From contig OX419758.1 of NCBI GenBank assembly GCA_948567375.1, forward strand, positions 9,677,001 to 9,741,000: a stretch of DNA of 64,000 nt, written 5' to 3'. The stretch is from Lunularia cruciata. Taxonomy: Eukaryota; Streptophyta; Marchantiopsida; Lunulariales; Lunulariaceae. Shown one piece after another: positions 9,812 through 23,300 of the stretch. Each line of letters starts with the position of its first letter. Within the stretch, counting starts at the first letter, position 1. Below the pieces are notes generated by a model that saw only the letters and a program-made list of their open reading frames with translations, did no database searches and was not told the origin of the DNA. The position numbers and the translations under genes are program-made.

Positions 9812-12800
9812 CGTCTCCTTAGAAGCAAACCCACGTCACAATTCCAAATCCCTCGACAAGAAGCTTATGTTGCAGGAAAGTGGTGCTCCTGCTCCACAAT
9901 TCAGCAACAGTTCAAATCCAGGTTTCCGGAACTTCGACTGCTCTTCTTCCACCAAGCTTACGGAACAGTGAGCAGAGCTCCGCAGGTCCTTGATCCAGTG
10001 TCTCAGTCCTCCGATTTCCTGCCATTAATGAATAAGGGCACCATGTGAGACCGCTACCAAATGTCAGCTTATGTTATGGAGGAGCCACGAACGAAACAGA
10101 GCTAACTGCGAGACCAGCGAATTTGAGAACCACTGTGCACTGATAGTTCTATCAACCGCAGGCAGATCCTAAAACCCTAGAGCTTCTAATTGTCAGTGAT
10201 TATGGACCTACTCGTTGGACGAAAGAAGAATTTCAGTACAGAATCGCCGGAACGAGGAGTCAGAGGGGGACGAATAGCATAGGTGTTCCAGCTTCTCTCA
10301 GCTTCTCCGGTAGCTAAGAAATTGTAGTCATAGCTCACAAGTGACTTAGACCCAACCTCCAAATTCGTGGATGGACCTTGCCAGCTCCACGCATGAACAT
10401 GGTAAACTCTTCTCCACATTACCCATAGGTCTGGAGAAGTCGAAATCCTCGAGACAGGACATGGCCTTAGCTACAGTGTCCGTTTCTCTACAGTTACAGC
10501 AAGTGCGCTGAGTTCAAGAATGGTCCCTGCAGCTTTTGTGAATAAAACAAGAAAAAACCTTACAGACAACACTAGAAGTGAAGGGATACAAAGGTAATAC
10601 TAATGTCCGAAACTGACAAGACTTCTCAACGCCAAATAGCCATTAAAAATTCCTTGACTGCAGAGAGAGCAAGAACTTCATACTAGCACAGTAGGCTTGA
10701 ATTTCCGAAAGATTCGTGACTACTGGTCTGTTCCACCGCCCAATCACTTTGGAACATGTCCTCCCACAAACCCATTGAGAGATTGAAGTTCTGGACCCAT
10801 ACCAATGGACATATACCTGATTTGCTCCTGTCCGATACCCCGGATTTCATCCAGGTCCACATCAGGATCAGAGCAGCTATTTTTATTAGTTACCAAAGCT
10901 AGAAATCATAGTGCAGACAGATTCTCCCCAACATATAGGCCTGTAAGAATGCACCTGACAAGAAAGGACAGAAACAGTGACCACGAACAAGGGGGCCGCC
11001 AAACTTGATTTCTCTATTCAATATTGTGACGAATTAAAGAGACAAAATAAAGACGAACGAACACGTGCGGAGAATACAGGCATTTAGTCCCAATTCACTC
11101 GTATGAAATTGCAACGTTTCGAAGCTAAAGAAAGGCGTTACAAGGACAAACGAGGGATAGCGAAGAGTCTATTCCCAAGATTCCTCTAAATTATGAAGAA
11201 TATCTTTGAAAAGAAGTAGAATCTTAAGTAAAAGCACTCTGCGCTCCTAAGTGCCGCTACAGGTGAGGAGAAAGCATTGGTGAAAAAGTAACACTGACGA
11301 AAGAGGAAAAAACCGATTCCAAAGACTGATTTCTGATTGGCTTGGGACATATTTCGGACTCTCTGACTTAGAAGATACCAAATAAGAATGCGTTGGGTTT
11401 CTCATCGAGAAGGAAGATGATACGAGGAAACATAGTGTACAATGGTTCTGACCATGGGGAGCTCCCGAGATGCCTTAACATTTGTTAATCAGTCTGGAGG
11501 GCAAGGGACACCGTTCTTCTTACAGAAACGACCAAGCAGATGTCTCTATGTTTTGTAGGCATGGATGGGTCCTGCACTACATTCAGTGGGAGACCAAAAG
11601 AGAGAGCCGGTCATAGACTACACTCTCTGGAGAACCGTATGAGATACCATGTATGTCCACAATCAAATACACATTTGGGGACATTAAGACAGGTTTGTTG
11701 CCAAACACACGAGAAAGACTTACGAATCACATGAACTTGCTTCATTGCCGAGGATTCCAAGCCCAGTTCCAATCAGAGATTTGAGCATCTCGATGCCCAA
11801 ATACAGTGATACTATACCATACCATGCGTCTAAGATTAAGCGGCCTATCACCACTGCGGTGGTGAACGGGGTCATGGTGAAACTTGGGGAACACCATACA
11901 AACGAAAGCTAGGCAATACTCAAAATCTCGAAAACCGGAGTAGACGGCAGCCATTGTTTCATTGAGCGGTCACAAAGACTACACAGGTCATGATCACAGA
12001 GTATTTGTGACTGACACGGTTCAGATACCTGGTCCTAATGCGTTAAGTTGCAGATCGAGAGAACAAACTGGAGTGAAAATGAGATGCTGGCGAGGGATCG
12101 TGGGTCGTGGAAAACTCCACAGAAGAGAAACCAAGGCATCACTCAAGAAGTCTTTAATGGGAGCCATAGTTCCCAATGCCAAGGTGAGCGCCATAGAGGA
12201 TACCGGAGGGGCTGTAAAGAAATTCTGAAGCGGAATAAGAGGAAACTTAAAACATCATCTACCACACCCAAAGGATAAACTGATCGAAAATTGGGCGATT
12301 AGTGCCAGCTCCGCACAGCCTGAGGAGTCACCAGGCCAAATTTCTCAAACAACATTCCGTTGAGGGCAAAATCATGAACTGATCGGAAATGGTGCGGAAT
12401 TAACTCTCGCACATAAATTGGAAGAAATGAGTGAAGGGTACGAAAGACTGACATCTCAAGTTGAACGAGCGATATCATTGTACCTTGTAGAGAACTGTGT
12501 ACACTCTTCATTGCTGTCAAACACCAGGATGCGGGGACTCGTCATTCGTACCAGTCGACTCCGAACACAATTGAATCAATAACTAGGCGTAAGTTCCATC
12601 CATGTTCTAGATTCAGTATGTCTTGCTAAAGACATTATACTCCCATGGAACTTCCGGGATAATATTCACCACCTCTGTTTGACACTCTCCACGCAACCCA
12701 GAGAGCGGGGCCTGCTCGGTACATGTCGATTCTGTAACTCCACAAAACTAACACAGGGTGTGATGCTGTCCCATTTCAAGTACGTTTGCAACTCCATCAT

Positions 12801-15200
12801 GTTCCGGAGGTTCCAATGGAAAAATACCCCTATACGAAAGGGAAACCAACGTTCCAAAGAATCAATCGTTCGAACATCCAAATCACAGATTACGGAAGGT
12901 ACGGGCTGGTGAAGGAAACGCACCAAGGTTGGAACTTATAGACCTCTCAATTTAGAAAATAGAGAGATTGAATCAGTTATCAGGTTCGACGAGCACAGAA
13001 ACTAAAGCAGATCCTAGTTCAAGATTTGCTATCAGACTTACTCCAAAACACGGCGGGGCTACTGATCGGAATATCAAGAGTCTTACGCGCATGAACAGCA
13101 GAAGCGAACTAGTTTTGCCGGGTACTGGGGCTATCGTTAACGTGTTGAATTAACTCGATTCTTCCAAGGGCCTTTCCAATTTCGCATGGTGATAGGACTC
13201 CCTCATGAAGGGAAGGTAACTCTTTACCCAAAGAGGCAGTTATAGCAGTAAGACAAACTAGAGCTGGACTGCTACTAAAAGTAAATGTGAGATCAAAGGT
13301 GAAACAATATCAGATGTTCTTACCACGAAACGCTCATCTTGACTTCGCTCAATTATATTGAGCGATTCGACTAAAGGATTTCATCGAGAGAAAATATGTA
13401 CTAGCTACTACTTGTAACCGATGTGCCCAAGTGCCCAGCCACAATTTGTGTGACACCCTAAGACCCGAAGACATCGAAGAATACGTAGAACCTTCTGTAG
13501 TTTCGATATCCAAATTTCCATTCTACAGCCTGCTCGTTCTCACAGACCAGCCTACCCGAGCGAGTCGCTTGCGTGTATTCGTGACCTTTAAGGACTAGCT
13601 CGATTTTCAAGCGACAGCTGACATCTGCGGGATGTCCTCAAGGACTGGATATCAAAGATTCAACTCCCGTCAGAATCGCCGGCTTCACTCGACTCAACTC
13701 GAAAACATTTCATAATTGGAGTTGCATTTACAGCAAAATTTTGCAGAAATTATGTCAATACTAAAACAAGCTCACAGAGTATTTTACAATGAGGGAGAGG
13801 ATAGTAGTTGTTGTACGTGAAGATGGCGCAGTGTGGCGAGACAAGAGCAAGTATAGTCGTTGCAACTTAGCTTTCCTGTTACATTTCATAACACTGATGT
13901 CTACAAATGTAAATCACCAGCATGACAATCTTCAAACTATTGAAAAAATTTGAACAAGTACCCGATGGATACGTGTAACGATTTGCTTTCGATGAGACTG
14001 ACTGGTAGATTAGATTAAAGATTCTTGCTACAGTTTTGGGGCAGTTTTCGGAAAGAGCAGTTTGAGACATACTTTCACATCGAACAGACCACGTTGAATC
14101 CAGGCAATTCAATGAATTATCTCTGTTGCATGGTAACTCTCCATGCAAGAGACTATCGGCCAAAAGTCTAACAACACTTAGACCTCACTCATGAGAAAAC
14201 GTCGAGATCTAAACCACTTGTTTCAGATTTTGACAAGAGACCACCATGATGCACAGATATGGATATATTGCTCATTCTTTACTGTAGCTTCGAACATGAC
14301 ATGGCGTTTCATTCTGTCAAGAACTGATATCGTTGGTATAGACAAATCAGTGAGGGGAAATAGGCCGAACGCTTAGTAAGCACGAGGAAGACAGCACTAA
14401 AGATTGGAAGATATAGTTGAACTCACCACTTTTTATGAGAAGAATTGCTGTTCCAACTACCTCACACCAGTGGTCAAAGTACAATTGGGATGGATACGAT
14501 ATCACCTCACTCTATGCATGTGTATCGTTCCCTGCAGAGCAAGCGAACACACGCGTAAGGTCCCATCTATCGATCAGTAGAACAAGGTTGGAAAGAGCGA
14601 GGAAGCCTCAGGAGGACCCACCTACAACCTCAATGAATGCCTCGATGCTATCATTCGATGGATACGCCGCCGCATTGTTCGCTCGGGAACCGAACGAAGA
14701 TTTTGAAAGCGAAAGAACCGCAAACAGAAGGAACCAGGCACGTTGAGTTGTTCCCCATTAACTGCGCTAGTCAACGATGCAAGGTGAGGAGAAAACTGCA
14801 GCGGAGGCGGCTGATTTCGATCTCGCGAACAAGAAGATGCTACAGAACTGAGCAAGCGGACGACGGCGAGGGTTCTAAGAACTGAAAAGTTCGCGGAGAC
14901 GGAGCGTCGTTGACAGAACACTCACTGACTGACGGCAGAAAGGCAGAATTCGGCACGTATGACACTTTTAAAGTGGGCCGATCGACGTCATTCCACCAAC
15001 CCTTTCGATGTATACGTCGCCAGAGGGTCTACAGTACAGGTATAGGTACAGAGCATCTTGTACGGAAAATGACGTGGAAAAGCGTCGTGTGGTATATTGG
15101 CTACGCTTCAGTTTAACTTGTTTCATGAGATGATTGTTGATTTGATTTGCCGATGCTCACCTTTAATGTGCAGTACACTTCCACCGCTGTCTATGGAGAA
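9812..15200. other. Intergenic region with genic base composition, no gene recognised
   Basis: The first few hundred bases should hold the NRPD2 promoter and 5' UTR. The remainder has a GC content like the flanking genes, but the open frames are all under about 110 codons, lie on both strands, and contain no motif or domain I recognise. It could contain a gene with very short exons, an ncRNA gene, or old intergenic DNA. A compositional break to AT-rich sequence occurs near 15.2 kb. Confidence 0.5.
10172..10179 (-). promoter_or_regulatory. Telo-box-like motif upstream of NRPD2
   Basis: AAACCCTA lies about 360 bp upstream of the NRPD2 start codon. Telo-boxes are common near transcription starts of plant housekeeping and replication-linked genes. 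Position and motif are seen; function is inferred. Confidence 0.3.
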
Positions 15201-16205
15201 TTATGTAGGTATATTAGTCTATTATATTGTGTTTCTCGATCTAATAAAAATATTAAATAAATATGTTATATTTATTTTTTAGTTTCATGTTATCTTTTTT
15301 TCTTTTTCTTTTACGGCTTGATAAGGTTTTTTCATTTTTCTTACTCGGTTATTTTTTTTAATTTTATTTCTTTTCTTTTATAAAATACTCAATTTATAAA
15401 ATAAAAATATTTACATGTAAAAATATTTTATCGAATGTTTTTCTATCACCAGAATTTTAACTTGCAACTCGAGAACTCTTTTTGGCATATTATTAACTTA
15501 AATATTTTATTTATTTCATAATTCTCTTAGGAAAAAAGACCACATACAACAGAAAAAGGACAAGAAAAACTCTACAAAGAAAACGAGAAACTTGCAACCC
15601 ATTGTCGAGCTTTGCGATATCTTCTAGCGAAATATATATCCAAAAGGAAAACTGGAACGACCGGAGAGAGCACACGACATAACCGACTGATTACGAACGT
15701 AAAGCCCACTTATGGCGTTTGTTCACTATGAAAAATCGAAGCACAGTCACATAAGATCAAACACATGGACAAAACAGCAACGCTCGATTATGAAATTCTC
15801 ACAAATTGGTATTAAAAACCCTAAGGGATAGGTATCCTAGTCAGTCTGTCAAAACACTTTTAAAAACACATTGCTGCTATTCGCCCTAAGCGATTCTTGG
15901 TACTCGAGAAGTGGAAAGCAGTCGATAGTCATCCGTCAAATGCCTCTTGAGAACGAATTTATGGCAAGAAGTCCGAGCAACTTGGACAAACAACATCGAA
16001 AAACCAAGTTTTATATATATATATATATGAGATAAGTGATCATGGTACTAGGGTCTTCGGTTGTACTAAAATTTCAAAGATTCACACCAAGCTTGTTTAA
16101 TGCTTATAAAATTTGATGATTAGAAACTTATAACCAAAGATTCCATATCAAACACATCAGAATAATAAAGATTAGAATAGATTTTTTTATACTTTTACTC
16201 TTTGC

Positions 16206-16304
16206 TATTATAAGAGAAGTAATATATATACCCTGAAGGAGAAATGGAGCATTATTATAAGAGAAATAATATTGATATAATAAACGACCCTGAAAGAGAA
16301 ATGG
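16206..16304. repeat. Two-copy local tandem duplication
   Basis: ATTATAAGAGAAGTAAT followed by CCCTGAAGGAGAAATGG recurs immediately as ATTATAAGAGAAATAAT followed by CCCTGAAAGAGAAATGG, with small indels between the copies. Confidence 0.6.
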
Positions 16305-17040
16305 AAAGAGTACAAGGCACAAACAAGTGTAAGAGGAAATAAAGTGCACGAGGATCAACAATCAATAAAGTGGTCAAGAGACATGAAAAGAACTAGGGCA
16401 CAAGGCACACCTAGGGAAAAATCACCCTTATAAAATTATATCAAAGAAGCCAAGAAAAAGGTAGTCTACTCTTGAACAGTGTGATAGAGGTCTCCAATGG
16501 TTTTTTCGGTAAGTGGAGAGAGAGGAACCTAGTCATGGGGGTGTTCCTCCAACTACTCGCCAGTACCTAGGCGCATTGTAAAGTGACTAATACATGCTAT
16601 TGATAGTAGGTTATGAGTATGGTTGGATAATTAACCAATGCCCCTCTCCTCAACAATGAACCTTAGTGCTATCTCCCTAAGGAGGCCATTGAAGTGGTGA
16701 TGAAGGTACTCAAATATCTTAATTGCTAGAGGGACAAAGGTACCATGGACAATTGGGGTGCATAATGGTATTCCTTGCTCCCAAAGGCAATGGTTGTTGT
16801 TGCTCCCACCTGTATGCCTGCCCATGCTAATGACTCTACTCATAGGGAGGTTTGCAACTACCATGCCATGAAACTTATAATGACCATCCGTAAACATAAT
16901 AATATCCACTTACATTCAATGGATATGTAGTCCTGGTAGATCTAACCATTAATCTGAACCTTAACTCATGTAGCTCGTAAGATCCAAGCCACAATATTGC
17001 AAATGGCATCATTGACTCTATGGTCTCCACCTACTTCACA

Positions 17041-17085
17041 ATATAAGATGTATATGTCTTGCACATATAAGATGTATATGTCTTG
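17041..17085. repeat. Exact 24-bp-period tandem duplication
   Basis: ATATAAGATGTATATGTCTT followed by G is present at 17041 and again at 17065 with no mismatch, separated by CAC. The lack of divergence suggests a recent duplication inside otherwise decayed DNA. Confidence 0.75.
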
Positions 17086-19882
17086 GGAACCACATGCACA
17101 CTAGTTTGGAAGCCCTATGAGAGTTGGGTGTGGTAGACCCAACCTCAAATGCAGAATGATTGTAAACTCCTCAAAAGAAAATTGGAAGTCCTCAATCAAA
17201 GGGGGAGGCATGGAGCCAAGCTCCCAAGCCTTCCTAACCGCAAGAGAGCATGCTAATTTTGTCAAGTAGCGGCACATCAATGAGGATGTTGTTAAGTGTA
17301 TGAGTGTGCATATGCTCATCAAGATCTTCCTGAATCTATCTAAAGTCTATGGATATAAATTCATAAAAATTGGGGACTGATGTGTGTGCAAGGCGCGACA
17401 ATAAGTCATGAGTCAAACAAAGATATGACTATCTAAAAAATTGGCTTAGATAAGTTTTTCTTTCAGCTTTGAAATACTTGCAGAGCTCTCCACATCCTCT
17501 ACATATGCATATGCCAAAGCCAAGTGAAAATGGTAAGTGCCCACATCCATTATTTTGATAGGTCCAAACAAAAAAGACACCCCTTATGTGGAAACCCATT
17601 GGCTAAAAGATGAACCACTATAGTCCATGCTCCTAAATATGTTGTTAGTATTATAGCTTGTTGCCCTATGAGCCCACATTTGCCGATGACTATAGCTAGA
17701 GCTATTTTCTATCTACACCACTCCCTCATTTGATAGTTGTGGGAGTTATAGTGCAAAGTTGATAAGGTATGTATGATGGTACTATCAAATGCATGCAAAT
17801 GTGGCAAATAGTGCCTTTATAGGCAAGAAGTTCCACTCCAAATATGAGGTCTTAAGGAGGTACCAATATGCAAGCATGGAATAGGCCACTTGGGTACTCC
17901 CCAAACAAGGGAAGAGCATGGTCTATGGCCTAAACTAACATGTCTAAGATGAAAAAATTGCAAAGATCCTCTTGGCCTTGAGGAGAGTACAAAACTCTCA
18001 AACTAAGTATGAAGAACTAGAATCCTAGGAAGTTTGAGGGAGTGAGGACCATGGATGGGCTCTAGACCTTGCATTTACAAGTCTAGACTGGTAAATCTAA
18101 GACTCCAAATCGAGTTTGAAAGAAAATATAACTCAAATTACAACTTCCAAAGGGCCTAACGTTGAGTGTCATCCAAGAGAGATGGGAAAAAGCAAGAAGA
18201 AAAATCTGTTGCCACTTGTCATAAAATAGTGTAATGCCTTATGGAAAAGAGAGAGTCCACAAGGGATTCTCCTAGTACATACCCTTAGTTGATACCGATT
18301 GTTTGAACTCTCAAATAGTAGTGTGGTGATGCTACAACAAAGTTGTCTTGATACCATAGAATGTATTAACAAATGGGATCAAGGAGTAGATCTGATCTCA
18401 AGCCAAGCAAGGAGCACAAATTAATGTTGGACAAGAGATAGTATTGAAAGCATTGGAGACATCAACTTGGATTACCACCCAATTTGGATGGGTGTTCAAT
18501 GATGCTCAAATGCCCACAATAACAATCTTGATGAGGAGACAACAAGGAAGAAAAAGAGTCTCATAGTTGTAAGCAAATAATGCATGAGGCTAAATCCAAA
18601 AAAATCATCTCTGATAGCAATGGGGTGCATTCTTGAGGTCTCCTTTGCAAGAGCTAGGAGACAAGAAGCTCTAAATGGATGAGCTGGTCTAAGGGGTATG
18701 GGACTTAGAGAATGCATTGGCAAAAAGTAAAGAGAAGGTGAAAACCCAAATTTGGAGAGGCAATCCTATAGGTGCTCAAAAACTAGTTGGGATGGCTCAC
18801 CCATTGAGAAACATAGAGAGTGGAAAATAGCATGGGTAAAGAAGGACTATATAAACTATAATTGCTCATTTGGCTAATAATCATGGAGAAACAAAGGAAG
18901 TTCCCCAATAGTGGGTGGATGGAAGGTCTATAAGACAAATAATATATTTAAGGAGAGAAAAGCGCTAGCCAAGAGGGTGAGAGTGCTTGAGCTGCATGTT
19001 TGTAGACACCTACTCAGCCCAAACTCAAGGAGCAACAAAGGTGATGATGCTTTGGAGGTAGAGCATGGAGCTATGGAGAATCCGTAATTCATTTGGTGAT
19101 TGCTTGGGTTTTAATGTATACTCATCCTAGTGAGCTGAACAATCTCCTTGAAAAAACCTATGCATCCAAGAGGTATCTCCTCAATGTCCTAAAGCACCTC
19201 CTTGCGTGTAATGAAGGAGTAATGTCTATTGTGGAAAGAGTGCTAATAAGGTTCATGTGGAGACATCTCTTTCTTGAGCATCAAAAAAGATAACATGTAG
19301 TAGTAAGGAGAATGTAGAGCCAATAAAACAATGTAATGGCATAAGGATCCTTGTACATCTATGGCCAAGGTATACTTGGTAGGAATGCTTTGATAAGGTC
19401 CAAAGAGTCTAATTTGGTGTATGAGTCTAGAAGAGCTTGTAAAGATACTACCAGAGGTTTCAAATAGGGTCTAGGGGTAGGAATAGAGGTGACCTTTCCT
19501 TGCATATGCAAAAATTAAGATCTCCATATTTTTTATGCTAGGCAACCCTATCCATAGGCAATCCAAACAAGATTGTATGGGGCATTGATAAGGTGGGATA
19601 TATGGATGTGTTGAGGGCCCAAGAAGAAGAGAATGATTCTATGGTGGTTGTGGGATGGTAGTGGGTGGATGGAGGGTCTGTGGAGACCATGACAAGGGGT
19701 TTAAGGATATGAATGACAAAGGGTGTTGCATCATCCTTCATAAGGGAATCACTCCCTAAAGGTCCCACTATTGGTGTAAGCATAATACGTTACTTGTGTA
19801 TGGAAGGATTTCCATCTCAATAAACTTAAGTAACTCTATATGTATGCTAAATGAAAAAAAGGGTCTACTCTTTACTTTTATA

Positions 19883-19927
19883 AATGGGCTATATGGACTA
19901 AATGGGCTGAATGGGCTTAATGGGCTA
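19883..19927. repeat. Short minisatellite of AATGGGCT units
   Basis: Four AATGGGCT units, interspersed with ATATGGACT-like variants, occur in 45 bp. On the minus strand this gives a meaningless Ser-Pro-Phe repeat in an open frame. Confidence 0.6.
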
Positions 19928-22189
19928 TGAGGAAGGATGCCAAAAGTAGTCACTTTATGGCCGATACTAATGACCAAAAGGAGGCATTTGGAGCTAGTCC
20001 AACTAAAAGTGTAACCCCTCAAAGAATACAAAGGAAACGTAATGATAAGAAAGCAAGACATAGTAGACAAATGCTATGTATCCCATCACAATGGAGAAAA
20101 ACCAGAAATTACAAAAAAACAAAAAAAGGAAGAGGATAAGAGATGTGAGAAGAGCCTATTTGTTACCACCAAAAATTTCCAGATGTGTGAGTAGAGTGCA
20201 TTTGCAACCCAATAAGGTCCATTTCTGCCTCCAAAATCACCTCCTACTTGCTAATATTGCAGATAAAAGCCAGTGATCAAGGGAAAATCTTCAAAAATGT
20301 TCTTACTTCCATAGACATGAACTCCTCAAGCTAGTTCGACCATCCCTCCAACCCAATAGCACATTGTGTGACAACCATCTAATGAAAAATATGAAAGTGG
20401 TACTAGATTTAAGGCCATTGTACCTGATATGGTTTGGTATGTTCTACTCCTACTCACAAATTTCATGTTCTAATAGATCCTAATGATATCCTACAATCAA
20501 AGAAAATTTCCACCCATTTTCTAACAGCTTTTGGGCACTTTAAGTTTTAGGTCTCATAATTCCCAATTGTAAAAAAATCAGACTTGCAAAATCACTTATC
20601 TCTAAGTAGTAATTATTGACCAACCACTCATGCTACCATCATTCATTAGTTTTTTGATCTCAAAATACCCACTTGTGCATCCCAAGCCTCTAAATATTGC
20701 TAATTAGTAACACATCCTACAAGAGTCCCATGTCTTGAAATCCCTAAGGGGACATCCATTGCCTCTTGGAGAGTAAACTTCCTGTGATGAAAAATACCTC
20801 CAAATATCTCTACATGTAAGAAATACTCTGACAAACCATGGGATTTTTTACTAGATGGGCTACCAAAATGATTGAATGACCATTATGCCTCTCACATGCT
20901 CAATCTTGCACGATTCATCTTGTGATGCCTCTTGCTTGCTTAATCTGACTTGCTTAAGGCTTACTCCTGCACGCTTAATCCTTAAATTTTAATCCTCACA
21001 AACTCAATAAAACCTAACTTACTTAATCATTAACCTTGTACACTCAATTCTTAATTCCAATGCTCCCAAACTCTATTTAGCATTCAATAATTGAAAGGAA
21101 ACCCTCTCATATGTTATATTTTTGATAACTAGCTTCCTTTTTCTAGATACATTGGCGTGCACTTCATCAAACTTGTACTTTGTACCTATAGTTTCAATTT
21201 GATTGCCTTTTACCCTAGTTGGAATCTCTTATCCCATGGGGTTTTGTCTGGTTTCCTTTCTCAATCTGATCAACTTTTTTGTTGTCAAGTTGAGAAAGAA
21301 AGAAGTTTTGTACTTCTTTATTTAGAGAAACTAAGCATATGTTACTATGTACTTGGTGGTAATTTGACATATACTTAGACATAGGTCTATCAAATTATTT
21401 TCTATATTAACTATGCATGCTATGCCAACCAAATTTCCCTTGGGATTAGTAGATATTACAAAAAATGAATTTTTTTTTATAATCAAACTCATCTAAAAAT
21501 ATTTAGATGTAATGATTCAAATTTGAATGACTAATGACTACTCTTTGTTTTATTATTTATTTAGAGAAGACATAATCTTCTAATCATTACATGGACCTGT
21601 GAAATTATAGTAGAACCTTATATAATAATAAACCCTTTGGAATAATCAATTTTTGTCACTAGCTCAAGACTTAATGCTAAAATAATAAACTCCTCATTTT
21701 ATATTATTATTTCATTCCTCATTCCCAATAGTATACTGTTCATATGCATAAAATGATACAATAGGAACCAATAGAAGAATAAATGAAAATAAATTCAAGA
21801 GAAAAACATATCTAGAATGGTCTATCTCAGTTGATTGATTTGCATTTTTGCAGCAACTAAGGCCAAACTATGCACTTTCCTCAATTTTGCCACATGATCT
21901 ACACTTTACTAATAGAAAAACAACTCTCATCTATTTAATAGATCTTGGGCTCTTTTTGGCTTGATTGCAACCATTGCTTTGCTATCATCCGGATCTTCTT
22001 TCCCACCTTTAGCTCCATCTCTCTCAGCAATATCATACTCCACCATAATGGAGTTCACAATCTAGTCACCATTAAGAATTTATATAACTTTCCTTTCTCC
22101 ATGAAGATAGAGCAAGGGCTTGATGTCCATTTGGTTCTTATATTACAGCCTTTGGATTTGAAATTGAAGCTCTTGCATCACCTTAATAG

Positions 22190-23300
22190 GAGGGATGACA
22201 ACCCAATGTCAATGTATTAATAGTAAAAATAATAGGAACATGTCATTCCCTTGAGGATACTAGAATTGCTAGAATTGAAGAGAAGTGTCATATTCAATGG
22301 CTCTTTATTATTTCCTATTTAACCTCTTGCTAACTACTCTTAAAAGGAGGTAGTGTAACCTCTTGTGGCATAGTATAGAAAAGAGAAAACAAATATCACT
22401 TTTCACAAATCTATTATAAATTATTCCTAAATTTGATGACTCACTTCACATAAAAGGTTATCACTCCAAAGGTTGCGCAGTTCCCAAGAGGTGCAATTCT
22501 AAAGGAATCTTTGTATTAATCAAGTAATTTGCTTTTTGTTTCTATGGTACTTTCTATGCTCTAGGTTACCTAGAACTCTTCTATACATTGCCTCACTTTT
22601 ATGGAACCCTAGGGATCAAACACCCCATACAAGTGCAAATGTCTTCCTACATTCAAATCCTTATGTTCCTTCTTTGAAGTTCTACACCATTACTCAACAA
22701 AATCATCCAATCAATACTCTATGTGCAAACAATAATCAATAGAGAGTTTAGAAGGTCCCTTCTCAAATTTTCTTGATTACCAAAAGAGAAACTTAAGACA
22801 CATTGGCCAAAGCCCTATATAAATTTGACTACTTCTCACCAAAAAGATCCAATGGCTAAGTGAAATATTAAAAATCTTCTATATAGATCTGCATTGTATA
22901 TTCCTAATGCTATCTACTTATTTTATCTTTTCTAATGTGGATTAATGAGGCTTTAAGGAAGGTATCATATCTTCTCTTGTAAAATTGTGCACCTTTGTGC
23001 TTATGATGTTGAAGGTTGTGACAGGCCAATGTCAATTTATTTATAGTATAATCAGTAAAAAGAAGTTGTTCATACAAGGATACATTTTAGAAATGACTAA
23101 GAATGAAGCAAAGTGTCACAAAATCATAATTAATTATTGTTTAGAAATGAATTGTGAAATGAATTATTTCTCATTAAACCTCTTGGGTAGGAACCTCTCC
23201 CATAAGAGGGTAGTGTCATCCATTTGTGGGATGTTATAGCAAAAAAAAAACAAAAGAATCACTTTCACCCCACGTCCTAATCAAGATTGCTCTTGAAGGT
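22190..23300. repeat. Diverged direct repeat pair about 830 bp apart
   Basis: The segment around 22195-22410 (GACAACCCAATGTCAATGTA through TTAACCTCTTG and GAGGTAGTGTAACC to ATATCACTTTTCAC) has a diverged counterpart at 23020-23270 (GACAGGCCAATGTCAATTTA through AAACCTCTTGG and GAGGGTAGTGTCATCC to AATCACTTTCACC). They could be an old tandem duplication or degenerate terminal repeats. No PBS or coding remnant was identified between them. Confidence 0.4.

Noticed and set aside
9905-9930. AGTTCAAATCC resembling a tRNA B box
   Set aside because: No A box or foldable cloverleaf was found upstream at the proper distance.
13620-13690. Possible tRNA near ATTCAACTCCCGTCAGAATC
   Set aside because: The acceptor-stem halves do not pair and no anticodon arm is evident.
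16631-16909. Minus-strand frame of 92 codons
   Set aside because: No recognisable domain, no supporting neighbours; it lies in decayed AT-rich repeat DNA.
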